A stretch of DNA of 64,000 nucleotides from NCBI RefSeq assembly GCF_014202825.1, contig NZ_JACHHP010000005.1, positions 75,818 through 139,817 on the forward strand, read 5' to 3'. Of the stretch, positions 10,525-19,048 are shown piece by piece. Under the pieces are notes generated by a model that saw only the letters and a list, made by a program, of their open reading frames with translations, had not been told where the DNA came from and made no database searches. The translations under genes and the position numbers were made by a program. Within the stretch, counting starts at the first letter, position 1; the number at the start of each line of letters is the position of its first letter. The stretch comes from Chiayiivirga flava. Lineage in GTDB: Bacteria; Pseudomonadota; Gammaproteobacteria; Xanthomonadales; Xanthomonadaceae.

Positions 10525-11370
10525 ATGGTTTTGCCGCAGACACCCGCGACCCGACCGCGCACCGTGCTCGTGACAGGCGCCGACGGCGCGCTCGGTCGGA
10601 CCGTGCGAGCCAATCTGCCGCCGGGGTGGAGCGTGATCGGGCTGGTGCGGGGCGGCACCGCCGCACTGCCGGCACCGGATACATTCGACGATCTCGGTGC
10701 CCTGCTGCGTTCAGAGGTGCAGCCGGATGCCGTGCTGCATCTCGCCGCCCGGATCCCGCTAACCGACCCACGCCCGCACGACCTGCTCGCGGTGAATGTC
10801 GACCTGGTGTCGCGCCTCGTGCAGGCCTGGCCTGCGGCCCGGCACGTGCTCGCCTCGACCGTATCGGTGTTCGGCGCGCCGACGACGTTGCCGATCCATA
10901 CCCACGACCCTACTACACCGGCTTCGCCCTATGCGTGGTCCAAGCTGGCGGCCGAGTGTCTCGTGCGCCAGTGCACCTCGCACGCGGTGATCCGGTTTTC
11001 CTCGCTGATCGGCGCAGGCATGCGCACCGGCACATTCATTCCCGCGCTGATCACGGCCGCCGCCAGCGGCGCGCTCACATTGCACGGCGACGGCGCACGG
11101 CTACAGAATTACGTGGACCTGCGCGATGCCGCCGCGATGTGCCTGCGGGCGATCCTGCGCAACGATTCATTCCTGACCCTGGGCATTGCAGCGCGCTCCC
11201 GGTCGAATGCAGAGGTGGCACGCATCGTGGCGGACTTTTCGGGCGCGACAATTCGCCATGCCGGCACGGACACGTCGCCATCTTTCAGTTACGCCTTGGG
11301 CGGTGCCGTGGACCTGGGTCCGTGTCGCCATTCACTCGAAGACTCGTTACGGAGCATGCTGCTCGCATGA
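10525..11370 (+). CDS. NAD(P)-dependent epimerase/dehydratase (extended SDR)
   Basis: This 281-residue protein opens the polysaccharide operon. It has the SDR nucleotide-binding motif TGADGALG (near residues 14-21), HLAARIP near 74, and an active-site tyrosine/lysine in SPYAWSKLAAE near 132-142, so the YxxxK pair is intact. Extended SDRs at such loci act on nucleotide sugars as epimerases, dehydratases or reductases; the exact reaction is not evident. The start ATG 10525 is chosen because upstream in-frame sequence looks non-coding; an in-frame GTG at 10474 is possible. Its stop overlaps the next start by 4 bases. Confidence 0.88.
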   Translation: MVLPQTPATRPRTVLVTGADGALGRTVRANLPPGWSVIGLVRGGTAALPAPDTFDDLGALLRSEVQPDAVLHLAARIPLTDPRPHDLLAVNVDLVSRLVQAWPAARHVLASTVSVFGAPTTLPIHTHDPTTPASPYAWSKLAAECLVRQCTSHAVIRFSSLIGAGMRTGTFIPALITAAASGALTLHGDGARLQNYVDLRDAAAMCLRAILRNDSFLTLGIAARSRSNAEVARIVADFSGATIRHAGTDTSPSFSYALGGAVDLGPCRHSLEDSLRSMLLA

Positions 11371-12332
11371 GCTCGATCCTGGTCACCGGTATCGGCGGCG
11401 TCGTCGGACAGGGCATCCTGCGCAATCTGCGCGCGATGGAGCTTGGCATTCGCATCGTCGGCACCAACACCGTGCGGGTCAGCGCAGGCAATCACCTCTG
11501 CGATGCGGTACACGAGGTTCCGTTCGCAACCGCGCCCGGCTACATCGACACCATGAGGCAACTGCTGGTGCTGCAGGACGTGCGCCTCGTGCTACCGAGC
11601 ACGGATTACGAAGCACACGTTCTGGCGCGCCACCGCGACAGCCTGCCGGCCACGGTGGCATCTGCTCCGGCCGAAGTGTCGGGTTTGTGCCTGGACAAGT
11701 TCCTCAACTTCGAGCGTTTTGCCGAGCGGGGTCTTCCGTTCGCTCGCTCCGTGCTGCCGTCGCGCTATGCGGATGACTTCCCGCGCACCGTGGTCAAGCC
11801 GCGCGAAGGACGCGGTTCGCGCGGCATCCACGTCGATCCGCCCGACCCTCGCGCGTTCGACGACACGCACGTGGTGCAGGAATATCTCGACGGACCCGAG
11901 CTCACGACAACGTTCTATGTGTTGAAGGATGGTTCGCTGCACGGCGCGATCACGCTGCGACGCAATCTCGATCACGGCAATACCTCTTCGTGCGAGGTGG
12001 AGCGCGCCTACGATGCGCAGATCGATGGCCTCTTGCGCCGAATGACCGCCGCCTTTCCGTTCCGCGGTTCCTGCAATCTGCAGAGCCGGGTGACAGCCGC
12101 AGGCGTGGTGCCGTTCGAGATCAATTGCCGCATCTCCGGCACCAATTCGATCCGCGCGCAATTCGGCTTTCCCGACGTTGCGTATACGGTGCAGGAACTG
12201 CTGCTAGGGCAACGCCCGGACGCCCCGGCGATCACCGGCGGCTGCGCCTTGCGCATCCTGCACGACGTGGTCTATCCCGATCTGTCGCTGGCCGAGCTGG
12301 ACAACCGCGACGACAGGTTCCGAATCTTCTGA
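11367..12332 (+). CDS. ATP-grasp protein of the carbamoyl-phosphate-synthase-like type
   Basis: This 321-residue protein begins with a Rossmann-like pre-ATP-grasp domain (SSILVTGIGGVVGQGILRNL). The ATP-binding lysine region is TVVKPREGRGSRGIH near residues 143-157, and the metal-binding strand is VPFEINCRISGTNSIRAQFG near 248-267. Such proteins ligate a carboxylate to an amine. It overlaps the epimerase by 4 bases and precedes a HAD hydrolase, so it probably works on a sugar or its substituent. The downstream wecC product provides a uronic acid carboxylate that could be amidated, but this is inference only. Confidence 0.85.
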   Translation: MSSILVTGIGGVVGQGILRNLRAMELGIRIVGTNTVRVSAGNHLCDAVHEVPFATAPGYIDTMRQLLVLQDVRLVLPSTDYEAHVLARHRDSLPATVASAPAEVSGLCLDKFLNFERFAERGLPFARSVLPSRYADDFPRTVVKPREGRGSRGIHVDPPDPRAFDDTHVVQEYLDGPELTTTFYVLKDGSLHGAITLRRNLDHGNTSSCEVERAYDAQIDGLLRRMTAAFPFRGSCNLQSRVTAAGVVPFEINCRISGTNSIRAQFGFPDVAYTVQELLLGQRPDAPAITGGCALRILHDVVYPDLSLAELDNRDDRFRIF

Positions 12333-12337
12333 CGCCG

Positions 12338-12979
12338 ATGCGCATCCAGGCCATTTTCTTCGATGCGGCAAACACCTTGCTGCACAAACCGACGCTGATT
12401 CCGGCGATGGCCGCAGCGCTGCGCGAGCACGGCGTCGATCTGCCCGCAACGGAACTTGCGCTCAGGCATCGCTGGCTGTCCGAGGTGGTGGTGTTCCCCG
12501 ATCGCACATCCCGGCCTTTCTACGACGATTTCAACGCCCATCTGCTGCGCTCCTTCGGAGTGCCTCCATCGCAAACGCTGCTCGATGCGATGTTCGCCGC
12601 CTGCAGCTACTTGCCTTGGGCGCCTTTTCCCGATACCTGCGCGCTGACCACCCTGCGCCAGCCCCTCGGTGTACTGTCGAATTGGGACAATACCCTGCAG
12701 GAGCAGCTCGGGTTGATCGAGGACGTGCAGTTTTCCTGGATCCTCGGCTCGCAGAGGGAAGGCGTGCGCAAACCCGACGCCGCGTTTTTCCGCCGCATGC
12801 TCGATGCATGCGCCTTTGCGCCGGAAGCGATCGCATATGTCGGCGATTCGCTGCGATTGGATATCGAACCTGCACGGGCACTCGGCATCCACACCTTCCT
12901 GATCGACCGCGACGACCTGTTCCCGCATGCAAAGGTGCCGCGCCTCCTCAGCCTTGATGCGTTGGCAACGCTGTGCTGA
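12338..12979 (+). CDS. HAD-superfamily hydrolase with an altered motif I
   Basis: This 213-residue HAD-like protein has motif I FFDAANTLL (residues 7-15), motif II VLSNWDNT, motif III lysine in GVRKPD, and motif IV YVGDSLRLDIEPARALG. The nucleophile Asp9 is present, but the second motif-I aspartate (the general acid in phosphatases) is alanine. That pattern is seen in haloacid dehalogenase-type and REG-2-like HADs. It sits between an ATP-grasp enzyme and a PglD-like transferase, and its last 7 bases overlap the next gene. The substrate is unknown; a sugar-phosphate or acyl-phosphate step is plausible. Confidence 0.85.
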   Translation: MRIQAIFFDAANTLLHKPTLIPAMAAALREHGVDLPATELALRHRWLSEVVVFPDRTSRPFYDDFNAHLLRSFGVPPSQTLLDAMFAACSYLPWAPFPDTCALTTLRQPLGVLSNWDNTLQEQLGLIEDVQFSWILGSQREGVRKPDAAFFRRMLDACAFAPEAIAYVGDSLRLDIEPARALGIHTFLIDRDDLFPHAKVPRLLSLDALATLC

Positions 12980-13617
12980 AACGAGTCGCCATTCTCGGGG
13001 CAGGGGATCTGGGCCTGCAGATTGCGCATCACCTTGCTGATGCCGACGGTCTGCGTTGTGCGGGCTTCTTCGACGATACCCGCACGGCGGGAGAGGAGGT
13101 TTTCGGCCTGCCCGTGCTGGGGCCGCTTGCCGAAGTTCGCGCCTGCCACGGCGACGGCGCGTTCGATGCCCTGTTGATCGGCATCGGCTACCGCCACATG
13201 GCTCTGCGCAACCGCCTGTACGCCGAGTTGTCGCCGCACATCCCTTTCGCCACGCTGGTGCATCCGTCCGCGCATGTGGATCGAACTTGCCGTGTCGGCC
13301 ACGGCACCGTGGTCTATCCGGGCTGCGTGCTCGACCAGCATGCAAGCATCGGTGCCAACGTCCTGCTCAACATCGGCTGTGTCGTCGCCCACCACAGCAG
13401 CGTAGGCGCAGGCAGCTTCCTTTCTCCGGCGGTAAAAATTGCCGGGTTCGTGCACGTCGACGCAGGCGTGACGCTGGGACTGGGCACGGCGGTGATCGAC
13501 AACGTGACGATCGCCAGCGGCGTACGTACCGGTGCCGGCGCCGTCGTGATCGGCAACCTGGTCGAGCCCGGGCTTTACGTCGGCGTCCCGGCCCGGTTGA
13601 AACGGACCGACGCATGA
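12973..13617 (+). CDS. NeuD/PglD-type sugar O/N-acyltransferase, left-handed beta-helix
   Basis: This 214-residue protein starts at GTG 12973, inside the HAD gene. An N-terminal Rossmann-like PglD domain (RVAILGAGDLGLQIAHHL) is followed by hexapeptide repeats forming a left-handed beta-helix (about residues 95-205: IGANVLLNIGCVVAHHSSVG and so on). The catalytic histidine pair of the family matches VVAHHSSVG. PglD-type enzymes acetylate the amine of 4-amino-6-deoxy nucleotide sugars. Here it could acetylate the WecE product, replacing the GNAT enzyme WecD, which is not present. That role is inferred from context. Confidence 0.9.
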   Translation: MLKRVAILGAGDLGLQIAHHLADADGLRCAGFFDDTRTAGEEVFGLPVLGPLAEVRACHGDGAFDALLIGIGYRHMALRNRLYAELSPHIPFATLVHPSAHVDRTCRVGHGTVVYPGCVLDQHASIGANVLLNIGCVVAHHSSVGAGSFLSPAVKIAGFVHVDAGVTLGLGTAVIDNVTIASGVRTGAGAVVIGNLVEPGLYVGVPARLKRTDA

Positions 13618-14567
13618 ATATGCGACTCTCGCTCGTGGTACCGGTGTATTTCGAGCAGGAATGCATCGCCCGTTTCATCGCCGAGTGCCGCGCCGTACTG
13701 GACCCGCTCGGTATCGAGTACGAAATGGTCTTCTGCGACGACGGCAGCTCCGATCGCACCACGGCCATCATCCGTGAGCATGCGCTGTCCGATCTCCGCA
13801 TCAGGCTGATCGAACTGTCGTACAACCACGGCAAACAGGCCGCGGTGTCGGCAGCCATTGCGCACGCGAGCGGCGAACTCCTGCTCTACATGGATCCCGA
13901 TCTGCAGGACCCGCCCGAGGAAATTCCACGGTTCCTCGCCGCGATCGGGAACGACTACGACCTGGTCTTCGGAGTCCGCAGCGAGAAGAAGGATCGACTC
14001 CTCAATCGCGTGTTTTCGCGTCTGTTCTGGGCCACACTCGAGAAGTTCACCGGCCTGGAGATTCCGCGCGGACTGGCGGTGATGCGCATCTTCAATCGCC
14101 GCTTCGCCGACCAGTTCCTGCGCTACGCGGAACAGAATCGCTTCATCGAAGGCATCTTCATGCACATCGGCATGCGGCGTGGCGTGATCGAGATCGCGCA
14201 ACGGGCGCGATTCGCCGGCGTGTCCAAATTCAACTTCCGCCGCAAGATGGCGCTGGCGTTCGACGCGATCCTGGACTTTTCCGAACTGCCGTTGACTCTC
14301 GCTGTGAAGCTGGGAGCCTGGATCTCGGCGCTGGCCCTGGCCGCGGTGCTCACCGTGGTCGCGCTCAAGCTCGCCCTGGTGGATTTTCAGGCGGGCTGGC
14401 CGTCACTGTTGAGCCTGCTGTTGCTCGGATTCGGCGTGCAGCTGTTTTTCCTGGGTGTGGCGGCGCTGTATGTCGGGCGGATTTATCGCGAGGTCAAAGG
14501 TCGGCCCTTGTTCTCGATCCGCGCGCTCGTCAATCTTTCGCCACCCGACCCGCCGCGTGGCGGATAA
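13614..14567 (+). CDS. GT2 glycosyltransferase, DPM1/GtrB/ArnC-like, with two C-terminal membrane helices
   Basis: This 317-residue protein has the GT-A motifs CDDGSSDRT (near 41-49) and MDPDLQDPPEE (DxD near 94) and two C-terminal transmembrane segments around residues 230-300. These are features of enzymes making undecaprenyl-phosphate-linked monosaccharides (GtrB, ArnC). It overlaps the PglD-like gene by 4 bases and precedes an SMR-like flippase gene, the same order as lipid-linked sugar modification systems. The sugar may be the 4-amino-6-deoxyhexose made here, but this is not shown. A second ATG lies two codons downstream (13620). Confidence 0.92.
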   Translation: MNMRLSLVVPVYFEQECIARFIAECRAVLDPLGIEYEMVFCDDGSSDRTTAIIREHALSDLRIRLIELSYNHGKQAAVSAAIAHASGELLLYMDPDLQDPPEEIPRFLAAIGNDYDLVFGVRSEKKDRLLNRVFSRLFWATLEKFTGLEIPRGLAVMRIFNRRFADQFLRYAEQNRFIEGIFMHIGMRRGVIEIAQRARFAGVSKFNFRRKMALAFDAILDFSELPLTLAVKLGAWISALALAAVLTVVALKLALVDFQAGWPSLLSLLLLGFGVQLFFLGVAALYVGRIYREVKGRPLFSIRALVNLSPPDPPRGG

Positions 14568-14599
14568 TCCGGTTCGCAACCGCCCCCGCCGGAGCATTC

Positions 14600-14962
14600 A
14601 TGGGTTATCTGTTCGTCGCACTGACCGTCCTGCTCACGGTGGCAGGCCAATTCCTCGTCAAATGGCAGGTGGGACTCGCAGGGGCCATGCCCGTGAGCCT
14701 GCCGGAAAAGGTCCAGTTTCTCGGGCAGCTCCTGCTGCGGCCGTGGATCATCGTGGGCCTGGGCGCTGCCTTCGCCGCGGCCTTGTGCTGGATGCTGGCT
14801 ATGACCAGGCTGCCGCTTAGCCATGCCTACCCATTCACGGCCGCGTCGTTCGTGCTGGTGGTGTTCGGCGGCGCGTGGCTGTTTTCCGAACCGGTCGGCA
14901 CTGTCAAGGTCCTGGGCGTGGGGCTGATCGTGGTCGGCGTCTTGCTGATCGGCACCGAATGA
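14600..14962 (+). CDS. SMR/EamA-like four-helix membrane protein (ArnE/F-like lipid-sugar flippase candidate)
   Basis: This 120-residue protein has four predicted transmembrane helices and a GGAG ribosome-binding site at 14591-14594. The motifs LPLSHAYPFTAASFVLV and LGVGLIVVGVLLIG are typical of the small multidrug resistance/EamA fold used by ArnE and ArnF to flip undecaprenyl-phosphate-aminoarabinose. Next to a GtrB/ArnC-like GT2, a lipid-linked sugar flippase is the likeliest role. The 4-base overlap with the next gene indicates coupled expression. Confidence 0.85.
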   Translation: MGYLFVALTVLLTVAGQFLVKWQVGLAGAMPVSLPEKVQFLGQLLLRPWIIVGLGAAFAAALCWMLAMTRLPLSHAYPFTAASFVLVVFGGAWLFSEPVGTVKVLGVGLIVVGVLLIGTE

Positions 14963-15831
14963 ATCGTTGTCCCATCTGCGGCGCGGCCGTCCTCGCGGAC
15001 ACCTGTGCGGCCTGCGGTTTTCGACCGGCGTCGATCGACGGATTCGTCGCGTTTGCGCCGGACCTTGCGCGCGCCGCGCCCGGCTACGACCCGGAACACT
15101 ACCGTTCGCTTGCGGAACTGGAGGCAGGCAACTTCTGGTTCCGTGCACGCAACGCGCTGATCCTCGATGCTCTCGCGCGCTATTTCCCGGCAGCGCAGTC
15201 GTACCTGGAAATCGGGTGCGGCACAGGCTACGTTCTCTCGGCCGTCGCTGCGGAGCGGCCTACGATGGCGGTGCACGGCAGCGAGATCTTCGTCGAGGGC
15301 CTCGCCTTCGCCGCCCAGCGTACACCGCGTGCCACGCTGTTCCAGATGGATGCGCGGCGACTGCCGTTCGATGCGGCCTTCGATGTGATCGGCGCATTCG
15401 ATGTGATCGAACACATCGACGAGGAACGCGAGGTACTGCAGGAGCTGTTCCGGGCGGTTCGCCCGGGTGGCGGCGTGGTGTTGACGGTGCCGCAGCATCC
15501 GTGGCTATGGAGCGTGCAGGACGACATCGCGCACCATGTCCGCCGCTACCGACGGGGCGAACCCGAATCGCGCCTTGCCGAGGCCGGCTTCAAGGTGGTG
15601 TTCAGCACATCGTTCGTGGCGCTTCTGTTGCCCGCACTGATGCTTTCGCGCCTCGGAGGAGATCGGGCACGCGAGGCGCCACACGATCCGTTCCGCGAGT
15701 TCAGGATCCCGCGCTGGCTCGATTCGACTCTTGCCCTGATGATGCGGTTCGAGCGCGTGCTGATCCATGCAGGACTGCGCTTTCCCGTCGGCGGGAGCCG
15801 ACTCGTCGTTGCCACCAAGGCCCTCGCATGA
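14959..15831 (+). CDS. SAM-dependent methyltransferase with N-terminal zinc-ribbon-like cysteines
   Basis: This 290-residue protein begins with a CPIC...CAAC knuckle (Cys4, 7, 16, 19), then a class I methyltransferase fold with YLEIGCGTGYVL near residues 80-91 and DVIEHIDEE near 149. The C-terminal third carries a hydrophobic patch (FVALLLPALMLSRL). Such proteins methylate sugars or polyprenyl-linked intermediates in polysaccharide loci, but the acceptor is unknown. It lies between the flippase-like gene and wecE with 4-base overlaps on both sides. Confidence 0.88.
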   Translation: MNRCPICGAAVLADTCAACGFRPASIDGFVAFAPDLARAAPGYDPEHYRSLAELEAGNFWFRARNALILDALARYFPAAQSYLEIGCGTGYVLSAVAAERPTMAVHGSEIFVEGLAFAAQRTPRATLFQMDARRLPFDAAFDVIGAFDVIEHIDEEREVLQELFRAVRPGGGVVLTVPQHPWLWSVQDDIAHHVRRYRRGEPESRLAEAGFKVVFSTSFVALLLPALMLSRLGGDRAREAPHDPFREFRIPRWLDSTLALMMRFERVLIHAGLRFPVGGSRLVVATKALA

Positions 15832-16952
15832 TTCCCTTCAACAAGCCGTACATGACCGGTGCTGAACTCGAAGCGATCGCGCAGGCGCATGCGAACGGGC
15901 ACCTGTCCGGCGATGGGCAGTTCACCAAGCGTTGCCACGGGTGGCTGGAAGAACGTTTGGGCTGCGCGCGCGCGTTGCTCACCCATTCCTGCACTGCAGC
16001 GCTCGAGATGGCGGCGCTGCTGCTGGATCTTGGTCCCGGGGACGAGGTAATCCTGCCATCGTTCACATTCGTTTCCACGGCGAACGCATTTGTGCTGCGC
16101 GGAGCGGTGCCTGTGTTTGTCGATATCCGTGCAGACACGCTCAATCTCGACGAGTCGCTGATCGAAGCGGCCATCACGCCACGCACGCGCGCAATCTGCG
16201 TGGTGCACTACGCCGGCGTCGCCTGCGAAATGGACGAGATCATGGATATTGCTCAACGCCACGGGCTCGTGGTGATCGAGGATGCAGCACAGGGCATCCT
16301 GTCCACGTATCGTGGCCGGCCGCTGGGTTCCATCGGCGCTCTGGCGGCGCTGAGCTTCCACGAAACCAAGAACATTATCAGTGGCGAAGGCGGGGCGCTG
16401 CTGGTCAACGATGTCACGTTCGCAGCACGCGCCGAGGTCATCCGCGAGAAGGGCACCAATCGAAGTCAGTTCTTTCGCGGACAGGTAGACAAGTACACGT
16501 GGGTCGATATCGGTTCGTCGTATCTCCCCGGCGAGATCACCGCGGCGTTCCTGTATGCGCAGATGCAGCACGCCGACGGGATCACCGACGCGCGCCTGGC
16601 GCTGTGGAATCGCTATCACGCCGCTTTCTCTGCGCACGAGGAGCGCGGCCAGGTGCGCCGGCCGATCGTACCCGCCCACTGCACCCACAACGCGCACATG
16701 TATTATTTGCTGTTCGACTCGCTTGACGCGCGCACCCGAGCGATCGCTTCGATGAAGGCCGACGGGGTTTCGGCGGTCTTTCACTACATTCCATTGCACA
16801 GCGCACCGGCCGGCCGCCGCTGCGGCCGCGCGGCGGGCGACATGGCCGTGACCGACCGGGTCAGCGAGACACTGCTCCGCCTGCCGTTGTGGCTTCCGGA
16901 CCTGGATGTCGATCGTGTGATCGCATCGGTCGCGCGCGCGCTGGACGCCTGA
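15828..16952 (+). CDS. wecE: dTDP-4-amino-4,6-dideoxygalactose transaminase
   Basis: WecE/RffA is a PLP enzyme that converts dTDP-4-keto-6-deoxyglucose to dTDP-Fuc4N using glutamate. The 374-residue protein matches enterobacterial WecE from its first residues (MIPFNKP) through CGDG/SGDG-type loop, LLTHSCTAALEMAALLLD, VVHYAGVACEMDEIMD and REKGTNRSQFFRGQVDKYTW. The PLP lysine is in SFHETKNIISGEGGA near residue 184. Its substrate needs RmlA and RmlB, whose genes are not in this window. It sits in the same operon as wecB and wecC, giving the enterobacterial common antigen sugar set. Specificity is well supported by similarity but not proven. Confidence 0.93.
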   Translation: MIPFNKPYMTGAELEAIAQAHANGHLSGDGQFTKRCHGWLEERLGCARALLTHSCTAALEMAALLLDLGPGDEVILPSFTFVSTANAFVLRGAVPVFVDIRADTLNLDESLIEAAITPRTRAICVVHYAGVACEMDEIMDIAQRHGLVVIEDAAQGILSTYRGRPLGSIGALAALSFHETKNIISGEGGALLVNDVTFAARAEVIREKGTNRSQFFRGQVDKYTWVDIGSSYLPGEITAAFLYAQMQHADGITDARLALWNRYHAAFSAHEERGQVRRPIVPAHCTHNAHMYYLLFDSLDARTRAIASMKADGVSAVFHYIPLHSAPAGRRCGRAAGDMAVTDRVSETLLRLPLWLPDLDVDRVIASVARALDA

Positions 16953-16967
16953 GCGGCTGACTGGGCG

Positions 16968-18146
16968 ATGATTTCTGCAGCCTCCCAATCCGGCCGCACC
17001 GCGGTGCTGTACGACTTTCTGCAGACGCGTGGCGGCGCCGAGCGCTTTACGCTCGACCTGCGGAAGCTTCTGCCCTCCGCGGAGCTATGGTTCCAGGCGG
17101 CGTCGGAGCATTTTGCAGGCTGCGATCTCGATGCTGTGCATCTGCTGTCGCGAAAGCCGCTCTCGACCACCCGCGCGTTGCGCATTTCGCGCTGCATCCA
17201 CGGGTTCCTGCGGGCACGACGGCGCTTCCGCGACTACGACACGCTGCTGCTGAGCGGTCACTATGCGCCGCTCGCGATCGACCCGGGGCGTCCGTCGGGA
17301 TCGCAGCGGCGCGTTTACTACGCTCACACCGCGCCGTTGCCGTTCGCCTACGATCCGCCGCACGGGATCATCGCAGACGAACATCCGGTGACTGCGGCCG
17401 GCGTGTCGGTGTTGGGCGCATGGCTCAAGCCGCGCTTCGAGGCGGCGTTGCGCGGGGTGGATTGCGTGCTGGCAAATTCGTCATTCACCGCGAGCGAATA
17501 CACGCGCCGGTTCGGCATCGCCACGCAGGTCCTGCATCCGCCGTGCGATACGGCCCAATATCGCTGGCGACCGTCCGACGGGCACTTCCTGAGTTTTGCG
17601 CGGCAGGAAGGCCAGAAACGCGTCGACCGAGTCGTCGCCGCCTTCCGCGATCTGCCGCATCAGCGGCTGGTGGTGGCGTCCGACGGATCGGACCACGACG
17701 CTCTGGTTCAGCTCGCGCAAGGTGCGGAGAATATCCGCTTCGTACGCAGCATCGATCCGCAGGTCATTCGCGACCTGCTCGAGCGCTGCACGGCCGCAAT
17801 CCATATCCCCGAGCGCGAACCGTTTGGCATGTCGGTCGTGGAGTCGCTGGCGGCGGGAAAGCCGGCGGTGTCCGTCGACGAGGGCGGCTTGCCGGAAATC
17901 CTCTCATCCGAGGGGTGCGGCTGGCTGTTGCCGGCCGATCCGACACCCGCACAGCTGGCCGAACTCGTGTCCGGAATCACGGAGCAGGCTTGCGCGCAAC
18001 GGCGCCGTGCCTGCGAAGCGCGTGCGGCGGAATTCGGTCGCGACCGCTTTGCCGAGTCCCTGGGACGTGTGCTTGCGTCGCCGCCACGCGGGCGCCGGTC
18101 GGACACTCCGGAACCGGGGCATGCGTCGGGCGCCATTCAAGGGTAA
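16968..18146 (+). CDS. Group 1 (GT4) glycosyltransferase
   Basis: This 392-residue GT-B enzyme has an N-terminal acceptor domain starting at DFLQTRGGAERF and a C-terminal nucleotide-sugar domain (FLSFARQEGQKRVDRVVAAF near 205). The E(x7)E-type motif is EREPFGMSVVESLAAGKP near residues 282-299. It is cytosolic and likely adds one sugar of the repeat unit. It lies 15 bases after wecE. Donor and acceptor cannot be inferred. The end is basic and low in complexity. Confidence 0.9.
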   Translation: MISAASQSGRTAVLYDFLQTRGGAERFTLDLRKLLPSAELWFQAASEHFAGCDLDAVHLLSRKPLSTTRALRISRCIHGFLRARRRFRDYDTLLLSGHYAPLAIDPGRPSGSQRRVYYAHTAPLPFAYDPPHGIIADEHPVTAAGVSVLGAWLKPRFEAALRGVDCVLANSSFTASEYTRRFGIATQVLHPPCDTAQYRWRPSDGHFLSFARQEGQKRVDRVVAAFRDLPHQRLVVASDGSDHDALVQLAQGAENIRFVRSIDPQVIRDLLERCTAAIHIPEREPFGMSVVESLAAGKPAVSVDEGGLPEILSSEGCGWLLPADPTPAQLAELVSGITEQACAQRRRACEARAAEFGRDRFAESLGRVLASPPRGRRSDTPEPGHASGAIQG

Positions 18147-18223
18147 AATCCCGCTGCTGCGCCGCCGGGTCGCTTCGCCTGCCGCGGCGCGATCGCCGGC
18201 CCGTCCGCCGTTGCGCAACTCCC

Positions 18224-19048
18224 ATGCCCCATGCACCCAACAGGCAGCCCTACGAGCCAGTGTTGAAACTCATCCGTGATCTGTGGACGAACCGGGGGGT
18301 CCTCTACGCACAATTGATCGCCGACCTTCGCGCAAGCGTTGTGGGCACCCGCATGGGTTACCTGTGGTGGCTGCTCGATCCGCTGCTGCTGATGGCGATC
18401 TACTATTTTCTCGTGCAGGGCGTGCTCGAACGCGGCGGCGAGGACTACGCGTTCTTCATTTTCTGCGGCATCGTGCCGTGGCAGTGGTTCGCTCGCTCGA
18501 TGCAGTTGGCTGCGACCGCGTACACACGAAACAAGGGACTGATCCTGAGCGTGCCCGTGCCGTATTCGGTCTACGTGCTCTCCCCCATCGTGCTGCATTC
18601 GGCCTTCGCGTTGATCGGGCTCGGACTCATGCTGGCAGTCTATGATGTGTCGCTACTGTGGCGACTGCCGCTGGTCCTGCCATTGATGCTGCTGCAGCTG
18701 CTGCTGACCTTCGGGATCGGTCTGCTGCTGGCCTCCGCCACCGTGTTCCTGCGTGATCTGGCCAAGTTCGCCGATTACGGCATCCGCATCCTGTTCTACC
18801 TCTCGCCGGTGATCTACGCTGTCGATCGCGTACTGGCCTCCGAAACGATGCCGGCCTTGGCCAAAACCGTGTTCATGCTGAACCCTTTCGCGCACCTGTT
18901 GCCCGCTTATCGCGATCTGCTCATGCAGCGCTGGGGCAATCCGCCCGGCCCGGGTCTTGTCCTGATCGCGCTGCTGGCACTTGCCTTGATCTGGGCCGGC
19001 GCGTGGCTCAACGGCCGCCTGCGCAACCGAATCCCGCAGGCGCTGTGA
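18224..19048 (+). CDS. wzm: Polysaccharide ABC exporter, permease subunit
   Basis: This 274-residue, six-helix ABC-2 permease exports undecaprenyl-linked O-antigen or capsule across the inner membrane with Wzt. Typical stretches are [21 protein letters not shown] near residue 40, [14 protein letters not shown] near 85, and the C-terminal [17 protein letters not shown]. The start at ATG 18224 follows a 77-base gap after the GT4 gene; a second ATG lies three codons in. Its stop overlaps the wzt start by one base (TGATG). Confidence 0.93.
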   Translation: MPHAPNRQPYEPVLKLIRDLWTNRGVLYAQLIADLRASVVGTRMGYLWWLLDPLLLMAIYYFLVQGVLERGGEDYAFFIFCGIVPWQWFARSMQLAATAYTRNKGLILSVPVPYSVYVLSPIVLHSAFALIGLGLMLAVYDVSLLWRLPLVLPLMLLQLLLTFGIGLLLASATVFLRDLAKFADYGIRILFYLSPVIYAVDRVLASETMPALAKTVFMLNPFAHLLPAYRDLLMQRWGNPPGPGLVLIALLALALIWAGAWLNGRLRNRIPQAL

